From the NCBI GenBank assembly GCA_036725605.1, contig DAIMDW010000027.1, forward strand, positions 1 to 64,000: 64,000 nt of DNA, given 5' to 3'. The DNA comes from CALBTQ01 sp036725605 (GTDB lineage: Bacteria > Lernaellota > Lernaellaia > Lernaellales > Lernaellaceae). A model generated the notes under the pieces. That model saw nothing but the letters and a program-made list of their open reading frames with translations, searched no databases and was not told the origin of the DNA. The position numbers were made by a program, and so were the translations under genes. Positions 42,619 to 52,000 of this stretch are shown one piece after another; position 1 is the stretch's first letter; each line of letters starts with the position of its first letter.

Positions 42619-43710
42619 TTACTCGATGATGGTGACGGACGAGTTGTTTTTCAATTTTTCCTGACCGACGACCACGACCTGTTCGCCGGTTTGGACGCCC
42701 TCGGTCAGCACGATGTCCACGCCGTTTTCGCGACCGGGCGTCACCTGGCGTTCCTCCGCGGCGCCGTCATTCACCACGTAGACGTAGTACTTGCCGTAAC
42801 GCTGCACGAGCGAATCGAGCGGAATGGACAGGGCGTCGGCCTGGGTTTCCACCGGCACGCGCACGGAGACGACCATGCCGACTTTCACCTCCGGCGGCAG
42901 ATCGGCGAAGGACAGCTCGACCGGATAGGTCATCGACGGCGACAGCGGACTGACGCCCACGCGCGCCACCTGCGCGGTGAAGGTGCGGCCGGCCAAGGTG
43001 GGGATGTTCACGGTCGCTTCCATGCCGACGCGAATGTCGTCGATTTCATCCTCGCCGACGCCGACGACCGCCTTCATGTTTTGCGGATCGACCAGATGCG
43101 CCACGGCGGTGCCGACGGCGATGGTGTCGCCGAGCGCCACTTGCTTGTCGGCGATTTCGCCGGCGAAGGGCGCACGCACCGAGGCTTTGTTCAACGTGCG
43201 CACGGCCTCGCGCCATTGGGCCTCGGCGGCTTTGGCGGCGGCCGTCGCCCGCTGAGCGGCGTAGCGCGTCTGATCGAAATCGGAATCGGAGAGCATTTTC
43301 TTTTCATGCAACGGCTGCGCGCGCGCCAAGGTCGCATCGGTCTCGGCGGCGGTCAGCTTCGCCTGATCGTAATTGGCCTGCGCCGCGTCGACCGCGATGC
43401 GCAACGCCTCGGCGTCCACCGCGACCAACGCCTGGCCACGCGCGACCTTCTTGCCCAGGGCGAGGTAATCGCCGACCACCCGGCCGGACGTTTCGCTGAG
43501 CACCTGCACATCGTGCTCGGACTGCACGGTGCCGCTGGCCTGAATGAACCGCGTGAACGGCTGCGGCGTCAGCGTCGAGACGCGCACGGCCACGGGCGCT
43601 TCGGGCGCGGCCGGTCCTTTATTCGGGCCCGCGCCGGCCGGCGGCGTGCAAGCGACGACCGACAACGTGAGCAAGCCGACAAAAACTCCGAACCACTTTC
43701 GCCTTTCCAT
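42619..43710 (-). CDS. RND periplasmic adaptor (membrane fusion) lipoprotein
   Basis: A 363-residue adaptor with a lipoprotein signal (LLTLSVVAC). The barrel/lipoyl/hairpin order is clear: 'FTRFIQASGTVQSEHDVQVL' starts the lipoyl half, a coiled-coil hairpin covers about 105-165, 'VRAPFAGEIADKQVALGDTI' closes it, and the beta-barrel and membrane-proximal domains follow. AAGGAG lies 6 nt before the ATG at 43710; I reject the longer open frame. Its own promoter region carries the 10-bp repeated box seen upstream of the regulator gene, behind a terminator. Confidence 0.9.
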   Translation of the reverse strand: MERRKWFGVFVGLLTLSVVACTPPAGAGPNKGPAAPEAPVAVRVSTLTPQPFTRFIQASGTVQSEHDVQVLSETSGRVVGDYLALGKKVARGQALVAVDAEALRIAVDAAQANYDQAKLTAAETDATLARAQPLHEKKMLSDSDFDQTRYAAQRATAAAKAAEAQWREAVRTLNKASVRAPFAGEIADKQVALGDTIAVGTAVAHLVDPQNMKAVVGVGEDEIDDIRVGMEATVNIPTLAGRTFTAQVARVGVSPLSPSMTYPVELSFADLPPEVKVGMVVSVRVPVETQADALSIPLDSLVQRYGKYYVYVVNDGAAEERQVTPGRENGVDIVLTEGVQTGEQVVVVGQEKLKNNSSVTIIE

Positions 43711-43793
43711 TTTCTTCTCCTTGCGGCACTCCACCTCTTCGCCGCGTACAAGACGATGGTACAAAATGCGAGAAAACAACTCAGTTTGGAAAA

Positions 43794-43820
43794 TGTAACC
43801 GAATGTTTCGGTTTGTATCC
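43794..43820 (-). promoter_or_regulatory. OmpR-family regulator box, adaptor promoter
   Basis: Plus-strand hexamers GTAACC (43795), GTTTCG (43805) and GTATCC (43815) are spaced exactly 10 bp apart, with similar 4-bp spacers (GAAT, GTTT). The box lies 85-110 bp upstream of the adaptor ATG. It matches the triple repeat at 46661-46686. Confidence 0.65.
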
Positions 43821-43855
43821 GGCGGCGAGGCGCGCCCAACTCCCGGTAAACAAAC

Positions 43856-43897
43856 GGGGAAAGCGCCGTAGCGGATGGCTGCCACGACGCTTTCCCC
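43856..43897 (-). terminator. Terminator after the sensor gene
   Basis: GGGGAAAGCG (43856-43865) pairs with CGCTTTCCCC (43888-43897), a perfect 10-bp stem. On the minus-strand transcript it is followed by GUUUGUUU. It separates the CpxP/Spy-like gene from the adaptor-pump unit. Confidence 0.65.
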
Positions 43898-43955
43898 GGG
43901 ATGGCGAATCGGTTTCCGAGATCAGGACGGTGTGGGGCGGAACCGATTCTCCGGT

Positions 43956-44471
43956 TTACCGCTCGTGTGGTTTTTGCGGTGGCTGTGGCATGTTGTCGAC
44001 CAGAATTTCACGCTGCTCGGCGGTGAGCGAGGCATGGAACGCGACCATCGCCTCGACCATCTTGTTGAACGACGCGGTCTGCGTGCCGTCATAGGCCTTT
44101 TTCACCTTCGTGCCGACGGCGGTGAAATCCGGGCTGTCCTTTTTCAGTTCGTCGCCGAAGAGACGGTGCATGTTCATCATCTTGTCATGCATGGCGTGGA
44201 ATTCTTCGGGGCTTGGATCGTCGGCCTGTTCATGCACGGCTTTCATGTGCGCGTGCATCGCTTCTTTCATCGTTTCCAGCAACTGCTCCTGCGCGTCGGT
44301 CAGATCGACCTGCGCCATCATGTCGTCCATCATCCCTTCGTGATGCGGCGGAGGAGGCGGCGGACAATCGTCGGGCGGGAAATCCTCATCGCTCTCGGCC
44401 AGGGCGAGCGCGGGCAACATGACCAGGATCATCATCAGCAAAGCCGGGACGAAAAATTTTATCAGTTTCAT
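43956..44471 (-). CDS. Periplasmic CpxP/Spy-like protein rich in Met and His
   Basis: A 171-residue protein with a cleavable signal (MLPALALA). The mature start is acidic and Pro/His-rich (DDCPPPPPPHHEGMMDDMM), followed by helices with LTxxQ-type motifs ('LTDAQEQLLETMKE', 'LTAEQREILVDNM'), as in CpxP, Spy and CnrX-type sensors. The central helix is dense in Met and His (EEFHAMHDKMMNMHRLFG), which suits copper, silver or other soft metals, although this is an inference. GGAGGATCCG precedes the ATG at 44471. The neighbouring two-component system and pump make it a likely signal modulator. Confidence 0.75.
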   Translation of the reverse strand: MKLIKFFVPALLMMILVMLPALALAESDEDFPPDDCPPPPPPHHEGMMDDMMAQVDLTDAQEQLLETMKEAMHAHMKAVHEQADDPSPEEFHAMHDKMMNMHRLFGDELKKDSPDFTAVGTKVKKAYDGTQTASFNKMVEAMVAFHASLTAEQREILVDNMPQPPQKPHER

Positions 44472-44561
44472 CGGATCCTCCTTTTCAGGTTTGTTTGCTA
44501 CCGATGAACCAAGCATAAAATTCCGATGATTCGTTGTCTGTTTGGTTTATGTCGCGGTTGT

Positions 44562-44577
44562 GTAACGTTGCGTTTCA
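44562..44577 (-). promoter_or_regulatory. Partial regulator box, CpxP/Spy-like gene promoter
   Basis: GTAACG (44562-44567) and GTTTCA (44572-44577) are spaced 10 bp apart, 91-106 bp upstream of the ATG at 44471. This matches two of the three hexamers of the boxes at 46661-46686 and 43795-43820; the third is not conserved. The box overlaps the last codons of the kinase gene. Confidence 0.45.
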
Positions 44578-45858
44578 TCGATCGGGCCAGAAGGTGACGA
44601 AGCGCGAGCCGGTCGCGCCGCCGTCGGCCACCCGGACCGTGCCGCCGTGCGATTTCAGGATGCGCGCGACGATCGCCAGACCCAGGCCGGCGCCGCCCGA
44701 TTCGCGGCTACGGCTGTCGTCGACGCGGGTGAACGGTTCGAAAATCCGCTGGCGGTCTTCCTCTTTGATGCCCGGCCCGTCGTCGACCACGCTCAGGCGC
44801 AGGCCGCCGTCGTCGCGCTCGTACTCGACGACCACCTGCGACTTCGCGTAGCGCTTGGCGTTGGCCACCAGGTTTTGCAGGGCGCGGCGGAAGTAGGTTT
44901 CGTGCGCGATCACCTCTTCGGCGTCGCCGCGCACGAGCACTTCGATTTCCGGACGCGTCGCCCGCAGACGGTCGACCACCTCGTGCGCCGTCTCGGGCAA
45001 GGGCAACGATTTTTTCTTCAGCGGACCGGTTTCGACGTCGAAGCGGCTGTACACGAGCAGCTCGCCGACCAGATCGTTGAGCTCGCCGATTTCGCTTTCG
45101 ATGTCCTCGGCGCGGGCCTCGCGCTGGGCGGAATCGGGCGCGTCACGCAACATTTCCAAATGAAAATCGATGCGGGCGATCGGCGTGCGCAACTCGTGCG
45201 CCACCGCCTGCATCAGGTGACGTTGGCTCTCCAATAGCTCCTGCATCTTGTCGGCCATAGCGTTGAACTGCTGCGCGAGGCTGCCGACCGCGTCGGGCGA
45301 ATCGATGGGCGCGCGCGCACTCAGATCACCCTCGCGCAGGGCTTGCGCGGCTTTTTCCAGCGTGCGCAGGCGCTTGGCGAAGGGGTAAGCGAGCAGATAG
45401 CCGGCGACGCCGACGACCGGCAGCACGACGCTGAGCACCAGCAGCAGGTGCCGCCAATCGAACGGCAGCGGGCGGCGATGCGGCCCGATGACCACGACCT
45501 TGTCGCCGCCGTTGATCAGAATATAGGCGGTCATCCCTTCGTCGTTGGGACGATGCAAGGGCGTGTGCCCGCGCAGTTCGGCGCGCACGTCCGGCGGGAT
45601 TTCCGGATCGCCGAGACGACGCACAATCACCGGCGCCATGGAGAAGCGACGCACGCGGACGATCGCCTCGGCGAAGCCCTCCTCGCCGGCGCGATCGAGG
45701 TAATCCTGCATCATATCGACTTCGCCGAAGATGCGGCCGCGCATGCGCTCGTGCATTTGCTCGTCGATGGTCAGACGCATCAACTGGCTGGCGGCGACCG
45801 ACGAGACGACCAGCGCCAGGAAGATGCCGAGCGAAATGCGGATGAACAGTCGTTTCAT
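44575..45858 (-). CDS. Envelope-stress-type sensor histidine kinase
   Basis: A 427-residue membrane kinase. Two membrane helices (about 8-28 and 145-165) bracket a periplasmic sensor of about 115 residues. HAMP, HisKA with the phospho-His in AVAHELRTPIARID, and HATPase_c ('ALQNLVANAKRYAKSQVVVE', 'GPGIKEEDRQRIFEPF', 'GAGLGLAIVARILKSHGGTV') follow, in the style of CpxA/RstB. Its ATG overlaps the regulator stop (ATGA at 45855-45858). The CpxP/Spy-like protein encoded next is a plausible periplasmic inhibitor. Confidence 0.9.
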   Translation of the reverse strand: MKRLFIRISLGIFLALVVSSVAASQLMRLTIDEQMHERMRGRIFGEVDMMQDYLDRAGEEGFAEAIVRVRRFSMAPVIVRRLGDPEIPPDVRAELRGHTPLHRPNDEGMTAYILINGGDKVVVIGPHRRPLPFDWRHLLLVLSVVLPVVGVAGYLLAYPFAKRLRTLEKAAQALREGDLSARAPIDSPDAVGSLAQQFNAMADKMQELLESQRHLMQAVAHELRTPIARIDFHLEMLRDAPDSAQREARAEDIESEIGELNDLVGELLVYSRFDVETGPLKKKSLPLPETAHEVVDRLRATRPEIEVLVRGDAEEVIAHETYFRRALQNLVANAKRYAKSQVVVEYERDDGGLRLSVVDDGPGIKEEDRQRIFEPFTRVDDSRSRESGGAGLGLAIVARILKSHGGTVRVADGGATGSRFVTFWPDR

Positions 45859-46574
45859 TGATCCTCGACCATCAGATAGCCCGCCCCGCGAATCGATTTG
45901 ATGCGTTGCGGTTGCTTGCCGTCGTCGCCGAGTTTTCTCCGCAAACGGGCGATGCGCAAATCGATGGAGCGATCCAGGCCGTTGTATTCGATGCCGCGCA
46001 CGTCGCGGTAGATTTGATCGCGGGTGAGCACCTTGCCCACGTGGCGGGCGAAATACAGCAGCAGGTCGAACTCGGCGGTGGTCAGCTCGATCACCTGATC
46101 GCCCAGGTGCACGGTGCGGTTGGCGGTGTCGACTTCCAGGCTGCCGATGTGGACGCGCGGCTCCAGTTCCTCGTCGGCGGCGCTCAGGCGTTCCTGCCGC
46201 GACGTACGGCGCAGCAAGGCGTTGATCCGCGTGAGCAGCAGCCGCGGGCGCACCGGCTTGGCCAGGTAGTCGTCCGCGCCCAGTTCGAGGCCGACGACCT
46301 CGTCGGTCTCCTCGCCCAAGGCGGTGAGCATGAGAATCGGACCGGCGTAACGCGGGCGCACTTCACGGCAGATGGTCAAACCGTCCTTGCCCGGCAACAT
46401 GATGTCCAGGATCACCAGGTCGGGATTTTCATCCAAAATGCGGCCGCCGGCACGCGCACCGTCGGGCTCATGCAGGACTTGGAAATTGTTGGCCGTGAGG
46501 TATTCGCCGACCACTTTGGCCAATTTCAGGTCGTCTTCCACCAACAGGATCCGGCACATCGTCTCGTTGTTCAT
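45855..46574 (-). CDS. OmpR/PhoB-family response regulator
   Basis: A 239-residue regulator. The receiver has Asp57 in LVILDIMLPGKDG, with Thr in LMLTALGE and Lys in DYLAKPV. A winged-helix output domain covers about 140-235 ('VIELTTAEFDLLLYFARHVG', 'LTRDQIYRDVRG', 'SIDLRIARLRRKLG', 'IKSIRGAGYLM'). AGAGGA precedes the ATG. It is cotranscribed with the kinase. The 10-bp-spaced repeats upstream of its own gene and of the efflux genes are its likely binding sites. Confidence 0.92.
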   Translation of the reverse strand: MNNETMCRILLVEDDLKLAKVVGEYLTANNFQVLHEPDGARAGGRILDENPDLVILDIMLPGKDGLTICREVRPRYAGPILMLTALGEETDEVVGLELGADDYLAKPVRPRLLLTRINALLRRTSRQERLSAADEELEPRVHIGSLEVDTANRTVHLGDQVIELTTAEFDLLLYFARHVGKVLTRDQIYRDVRGIEYNGLDRSIDLRIARLRRKLGDDGKQPQRIKSIRGAGYLMVEDQ

Positions 46575-46659
46575 GGCATCCTCTTTCAGTTTGTGTCACT
46601 GCGAATGCTCCCGGCATGATCAGTATGCAGCTTCACCCGGAGAGAATCTGTCATAAACC

Positions 46660-46728
46660 TGTATCCGATTGTAACGCTTTGTATCCGACAAACGAACCGC
46701 TTTTCGTCACGTTGCATCTTTGTATCCG
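46660..46728 (-). promoter_or_regulatory. OmpR-family regulator box, regulator promoter
   Basis: Plus-strand hexamers GTATCC (46661), GTAACG (46671) and GTATCC (46681) are spaced exactly 10 bp apart, and a further GTATCC lies at 46722. The triple lies 87-112 bp upstream of the regulator ATG at 46574. Tandem direct repeats of this spacing are typical of OmpR/PhoB-type binding sites. It suggests autoregulation. Confidence 0.65.
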
Positions 46729-46820
46729 CGACGAGCGAGCGTGTTTGACCGGGGACGGTTTTGCGATAAAGTCTGGTTAACCGGACCGGGTCGGAACGTT
46801 CACGCCACAAGGAGGAGACG

Positions 46821-47303
46821 GTGGAATCGCTGGAAAATCTGGTGTTCCTGGATTTCTCGTTCTGGGTGCGCATCGTCGCGACGATCATCTGCGGCAGCGT
46901 CATCGGGTGGGAGCGGATCCATTCGCACAAGCCGGTGGGCGTGCGGACCTCGACGCTGATCTGCATGGGCGCGGCGGTGTTCGTCATGAGCCAGGAGCTG
47001 ATTTTGAAACAGGCCGCGGTGCAGATCGACTACACGCGGATCGTCGCGCAGATCGTTACCGGCGTGGGTTTCCTCGGCGCGGGCGCGATCATCCACCAGG
47101 GCGTGTCGGTCAAGGGACTGACCTCGGCGGCGACGATCTGGGCGTTGGCGGCGATCGGCGTGGTGATCGGCATCGGGTATCCGCTGACCGGTCTGGTGCT
47201 GACCTTCTGCGTGTGGTTCGTGCTCGAGCCGTGGCGTTGGTTCGAGCGGTGGGTCGGCAACATCGAAAAACCCGACGACAACAGCGGTCCGGTCGACCAC
47301 TAA
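46821..47303 (+). CDS. MgtC/SapB-family membrane protein
   Basis: A 160-residue protein with four to five membrane helices and the MgtC N-terminal signature: 'FWVRIVATIICGSVIGWERI', 'KPVGVRTSTLICMGAAVFVM', 'IVTGVGFLGAGAIIHQG', 'VKGLTSAATIWALAAIGVVI'. The C-terminal regulatory domain of longer MgtC proteins is absent. It starts with GTG at 46821 after AAGGAGGAG; a weak promoter (TTGACC at 46745, TAAAGT at 46767) lies upstream. The family is linked to growth at low magnesium and ATPase regulation. Confidence 0.85.
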   Translation: MESLENLVFLDFSFWVRIVATIICGSVIGWERIHSHKPVGVRTSTLICMGAAVFVMSQELILKQAAVQIDYTRIVAQIVTGVGFLGAGAIIHQGVSVKGLTSAATIWALAAIGVVIGIGYPLTGLVLTFCVWFVLEPWRWFERWVGNIEKPDDNSGPVDH

Positions 47304-47326
47304 TCAACCAGGCGGAGTAGCCGAAT

Positions 47327-49000
47327 TTGAAGATCCTGTTGGTCAATCCGGTCACGCGCAAACGCGACCTGCCGAAATATTTTCCGCTGGGACTGGGATT
47401 GATCGCCGCGCTGCTCAAGCGCCGGGGGCACGACGTGGAGGTGTTCGACGACAACGTCGAGCGCCTGGACGAGGAAAAAGCCGCCGCGCGTATCGCCGCC
47501 ACTTACGCCGACGTGTTCGGCCTCACCGGGCTGATCACCGATTTTTCCACCGTGCAGCGTCTGGCCGCAGTCGTGCGCGAGGCGCATCCGCACGCGCCGA
47601 TCATCCTGGGCGGCGGGCTGGCTTCGAGCTTCGGCGAATACGTGCTGGCGCACACGGCGGTCGATTACGTGCTGCCCGGCGAAGGCGACGTCGCGCTGTT
47701 TCCGCTGCTGGACGCGCTGACGGCCGGGCGAATCCCCGACGGTCTGCCCGGCGTGGGTTATCGGCGCGAGGGGCGGATAGTCGCCGCGCCGCCGGGAGGG
47801 ATCGTCACCGATCTGGATGCCCTGCCCCCGACCGATTACGACGCCTTCGCCCCGGACACCTACGCCGAGAACATGAAACAGGCGTGGATGTTTTCGCAGC
47901 CCACGCGCGCGCTGTCGATCATCACCAGCCGCGGCTGCCCTTATCGTTGCATCTATTGCGACAAGGCGATTTTCGGCAACCGTTTCCGCCAGCGTTCGGC
48001 GCAAGGCACGGTCGCGGAAATCGAACGCATCGTCACGCGCTACGCGCTGCAAGGTGTGCTGTTCGCCGACGACACCTTCACGCTCGACCGGCGGTTCATG
48101 AGCGAATTCTGCCGCCTGATGCGCGAGCGCCTGCCCGGCGTGCGCTGGGCGGGCAACGGGCGCATCGGCCGGCTCGACGAACCGCTGATCGCCGAGATGG
48201 CCGCCGCGGGTTGCGATACGCTGGGCTTCGGCATCGAGTCGGGCAGTCAACTCATTCTCGATGAGATGCGCAAAGGCGTGCGCGTCGACCAGGCGCTCGC
48301 GACGCTGCGTTTGCTGGAAAAACACGGCATCCGCCCGCTGGGGTACATCACGGTCGGCTCGTTTGCGGAGAGCGAGGAGACGATCAACGAGACGATCGCG
48401 TTTCTCGACGAGACGAAACTCAAAGCGGGCGTCAATTTCCTCACGCCCTTCCCCGGCTCGCCGCTGTACGACGAGGCGGTGCGGCGCGGCAAGCTGCATC
48501 AACGCCCCGAGGAGTTCCTCGACCGCTGGGGCGCCTGGCAGCAGACGATGCTGGTCAATCTGACCGAGATGTCCGACGAGGAGCTGATCGCCCACAAGCA
48601 CCGGGTGGAGATGCATACCGGCGGGCGCGGCAAGACCGCGGCGGCGATGGCCTTCACGCTGCCGGCCGCCGAACAGCGCCGGTTGTGGGCGAACGCGCTG
48701 CGGCGCATCGGCGAGCGCGGCTACCGACAGGTGATTTTGTTCGGCGCGGGACAGCACACCGAACGTTTTCTGCAATGGCAACGGACACAGGACGCGCCGC
48801 CGGTCGCGGCGGTGTTCGATCAGAATCCGGCCAAGGCCGTACTGGGCGCGCAATGGGGTGTGCCGGTGATCGACCGGCTGCCCGACGATTTGCGCGACAC
48901 GGCGATTCTGCTTTCCTCCGATTCGTTCGAGGAGGAGATGCTCGCGCAGCTTCGCGAGCTGCTGCCCGACGTCGACAACGTGTTTCGCATTTACGGATAA
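47327..49000 (+). CDS. B12-binding radical SAM protein with C-terminal GAGxHT module
   Basis: A 557-residue protein. The N-terminal cobalamin-binding-like Rossmann domain (1-170; 'KILLVNPVTRKRDLPKYFPL', 'DYVLPGEGDVALFPLLDAL') leads to a radical SAM core with the cluster motif CPYRCIYC (about 205) and 'CDTLGFGIESGSQLIL'. The last 90 residues form a separate module: 'VILFGAGQHTERFLQ', 'VFDQNP', 'GVPVI', 'ILLSSDSFEEEM' and a final YG. Three glycosyltransferases in this locus end with the same module. The start is TTG at 47327, 9 nt after GGAG. The chemistry could be methyl transfer or rearrangement of a sugar or lipid precursor. Confidence 0.85.
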   Translation: MKILLVNPVTRKRDLPKYFPLGLGLIAALLKRRGHDVEVFDDNVERLDEEKAAARIAATYADVFGLTGLITDFSTVQRLAAVVREAHPHAPIILGGGLASSFGEYVLAHTAVDYVLPGEGDVALFPLLDALTAGRIPDGLPGVGYRREGRIVAAPPGGIVTDLDALPPTDYDAFAPDTYAENMKQAWMFSQPTRALSIITSRGCPYRCIYCDKAIFGNRFRQRSAQGTVAEIERIVTRYALQGVLFADDTFTLDRRFMSEFCRLMRERLPGVRWAGNGRIGRLDEPLIAEMAAAGCDTLGFGIESGSQLILDEMRKGVRVDQALATLRLLEKHGIRPLGYITVGSFAESEETINETIAFLDETKLKAGVNFLTPFPGSPLYDEAVRRGKLHQRPEEFLDRWGAWQQTMLVNLTEMSDEELIAHKHRVEMHTGGRGKTAAAMAFTLPAAEQRRLWANALRRIGERGYRQVILFGAGQHTERFLQWQRTQDAPPVAAVFDQNPAKAVLGAQWGVPVIDRLPDDLRDTAILLSSDSFEEEMLAQLRELLPDVDNVFRIYG

Positions 49001-49010
49001 ACGGGGACCG

Positions 49011-52000
49011 ATGGACTTCGCGCAAAACTTCGAACGCAACCTGACCGCCATGCAGGCGCGATGGCCGTCAACGGCCGCGCTGCTGGCACAGTGGCGCGAC
49101 CGCTTCGATCTGACGCTGGACGAAGCGCAGGGCGGCGGCTACGTGCTGGCGGTGGAGAGCGAGCAGGGATTGAGCGCCGTGTCCGAGCCCGTCGATCCGG
49201 CCTCGAAGGCGGCGGCGTGGGCGCAGCGCGAAATTCCCGGCGGGCCGGAGTACGATCCGTTGTTGATCGCGGGCGTGCGCGCCGGTTACGAACTGGCCGC
49301 GCTGACGTCGCTGCTGCATCGCGCGTCGGGCGGCCGCTGGCAGGCGTTGTACGTGGTCGAGCCGTCGCCCGAGCTTTTCAAAGCGATGCTGCACATCCAG
49401 GATCTGACGGAGTTGATCGCCTCGGCGCATTTTTATTGTTTCGTCGGACCGGAGGCGGTGACGCGGTTCAAGCAATTTCTGGCGGACGATCCGTTCAAGC
49501 CGCTGCCGAAAAAAGTGAGCGTGCTCAGCGCGGCCGCGACGGCGCAGGACGCGGCGCAGGCCGTATCGCAGGTCGTCAAACAACGCGCGGAAACGGCGGT
49601 GCGGCTCAAGCGGCGCATCGACCAGTATTACGACCGGCGCTCGATCGCGCAGTGGGTCGAGGAGTTGAACGGCCCGTTGCGCGTACTCCAGATCTCCAGC
49701 GGCTTTTCGCATTTCGTGCGCTACGCCAACCGCGACATCGCACAGGCGCTCACAGAGTTGGGGCATGAAACGCGGATCATCGGCGAGCGCGAGCGGGTGG
49801 ATTTTCTCACCGGCCCGGCGTTACTGGCGGCGATCGACGAGTTCAAACCGCACGTCATTCATCACATCGACCACATGCGTTTCGAGTCCGCGCAGGTGTA
49901 TCCGACGCGGGTGATTTTTCTGACCTCGATGCTCGATTTTTTCCCGTCGCTGGAAAACAAGGAAGCGGCGCAACTCTTAGGCGATTGGGATTTCGTCACC
50001 GGTTACGTCAGCCATTGGACGCGCTTCGGTTATCGCGCCGACCGGTTGCTGCCGCAGCAGCCGATGACCAACGAGCACATTTTCCGTCCCGTCGAGCTGA
50101 CCGCCGAACAGATAAAACGCTTCGGGTGCGAGGTCGCGTACATTTCGAACATCAGCAAAACGCCGGAGCAGTATTTCGCCGAAACACTGTCGCAGCTTGA
50201 CGATCCCGCGGACAGGCGCATCGCCGAAAAATTCTATGCCCGCGTGGACGGGGATTTTCGCGCCGGGAAAATCTATTATTTCGAAGCGGATTATCGCCGG
50301 GCCTTGACCGACGTGGGCGGCGACGCATTGCCGGCAGCGACGGCCGAACGACTGGTACACGCATTTTTGGCGGAAGTGGGCAACGCGTTGTTTCGTCAGT
50401 TGCCGCTGCTCGCGTTGAGCGAAGCGGGCGTCGATCTGGCCTTGTGGGGACGCGGCTGGGAGTGGCATCCGCAATTGGCTCGGCACGCGCGCGGCATACT
50501 GGAACACGGCGAGGAAACGAATCTGGCCTTCAACGCGGCGACGATCAATTTGCACATCAACCAATTTCAGATCCGCCACAATCGTCTCACCGACGGCTAC
50601 GCGGCGGGTGCGTTTTTCCTGGTGCATCGGCATACGGATAATATCGAGTACGAACTCGCCGACGTGATGTTCGCGGGCGGCGCGCGGTTGGTTGAACAGA
50701 CGCAACGGTACCTTGCCGAGCCGGCGGCGCGGCAAGCGAACGCGCAGGCCAATCGCAAAATTGCCCTGGCGCTCTACAGCTATCGCGCACAATACGAACG
50801 CTCGTTGCGGCAGATGAGGTATTATTTCGATTCTTTTACGCTGGCGGAAGTACTGGCGCAAATCGAACGGTCGCTCGCGAAAATCGAAGAACCGGTCGGC
50901 GAGCGATTGGCGTCGCAATCCTTGGCGGAAACGATCCGCGAGACGACCGGCGTAGATTTGCGGCCGGTGTATGATTTGCACTTCACGCCCGAGGATAATT
51001 TACTTACCGAACGCAGCATCGCGCGGTCGTGTTTCGAAATGCAGTTGATCGAGTCGATCAACCGCGCCGATCGGCAACAGGTGCAAACGCGGAGCGAGCG
51101 CGGCGACAATATTATCGCCGCAAAATTTCTGCGATCGCATCTTTTCCTAAGATCCGACGACGAAATGTCGCGCCGGCACTATCATAAATTGACCGGCGAG
51201 CGGCGACCGTATTTGCGCAAGGGTGAAACGTTTACGCTCGATAAAATTCAAGCGCCTTTCGGCGCATGCTGGGCGCCTGACGGGCGCATCGCCACAACCG
51301 ACTGGGCGGGTGTGAAATCCACGGAAGAACGCGGCATCTGGCTGATCGATCCGGCCACGGGCGCGCAAGAGTTGTTTGCCACCGGGCGCGGAGTGCAGAT
51401 CGGTTCGTTCGGCCCGGACGGCGCTTTCTATGTGCAACTGCGCGACGAAGGCGGCGTGTTTCGTATAACGCCGCACAGCCGTGAGTTGATCTTGCCCACC
51501 GGCGAAGGCACCGATCTGGAGGTCGTCCCGCAGGTTGTCGTCCTACCCGACGGACGCTTACTGCTGCACGATCATGAAAAAACATGTTACCGACTTTTTG
51601 ATAGTGCGGATGGTCGACTGCGCGAAGCAATGCCCGCCGGCGCCCACAAAATGATCAGCGGAGGTATTATAAATAATAATTACTTGTATTACCTGGGAGA
51701 TTATAAAATTCAGCAAATGGAATTGAGCCCACCTTATTCAACAAAAGCGTTTCCCGAGCCGCCGACGGGCGTCTGCGCGAGCTTTGCATTAGATAGTTAC
51801 GGAATTGTCGGCCTGATCGCCAAGGAAAGGAAAGTTTCGCCGACGAATTACGAGCGCTTCCCAATCGGTTTGCTTTCAATGGATTTTTCCGGCGCGGTGC
51901 AATTCATCGTGTACACGGAATTGTTCCGCAACACTCCCGCATTTTTTCTTATGCGGGAAGACAAGGATAGACGTGCGCTGTTTGGCGTCTCGACGCAGGA

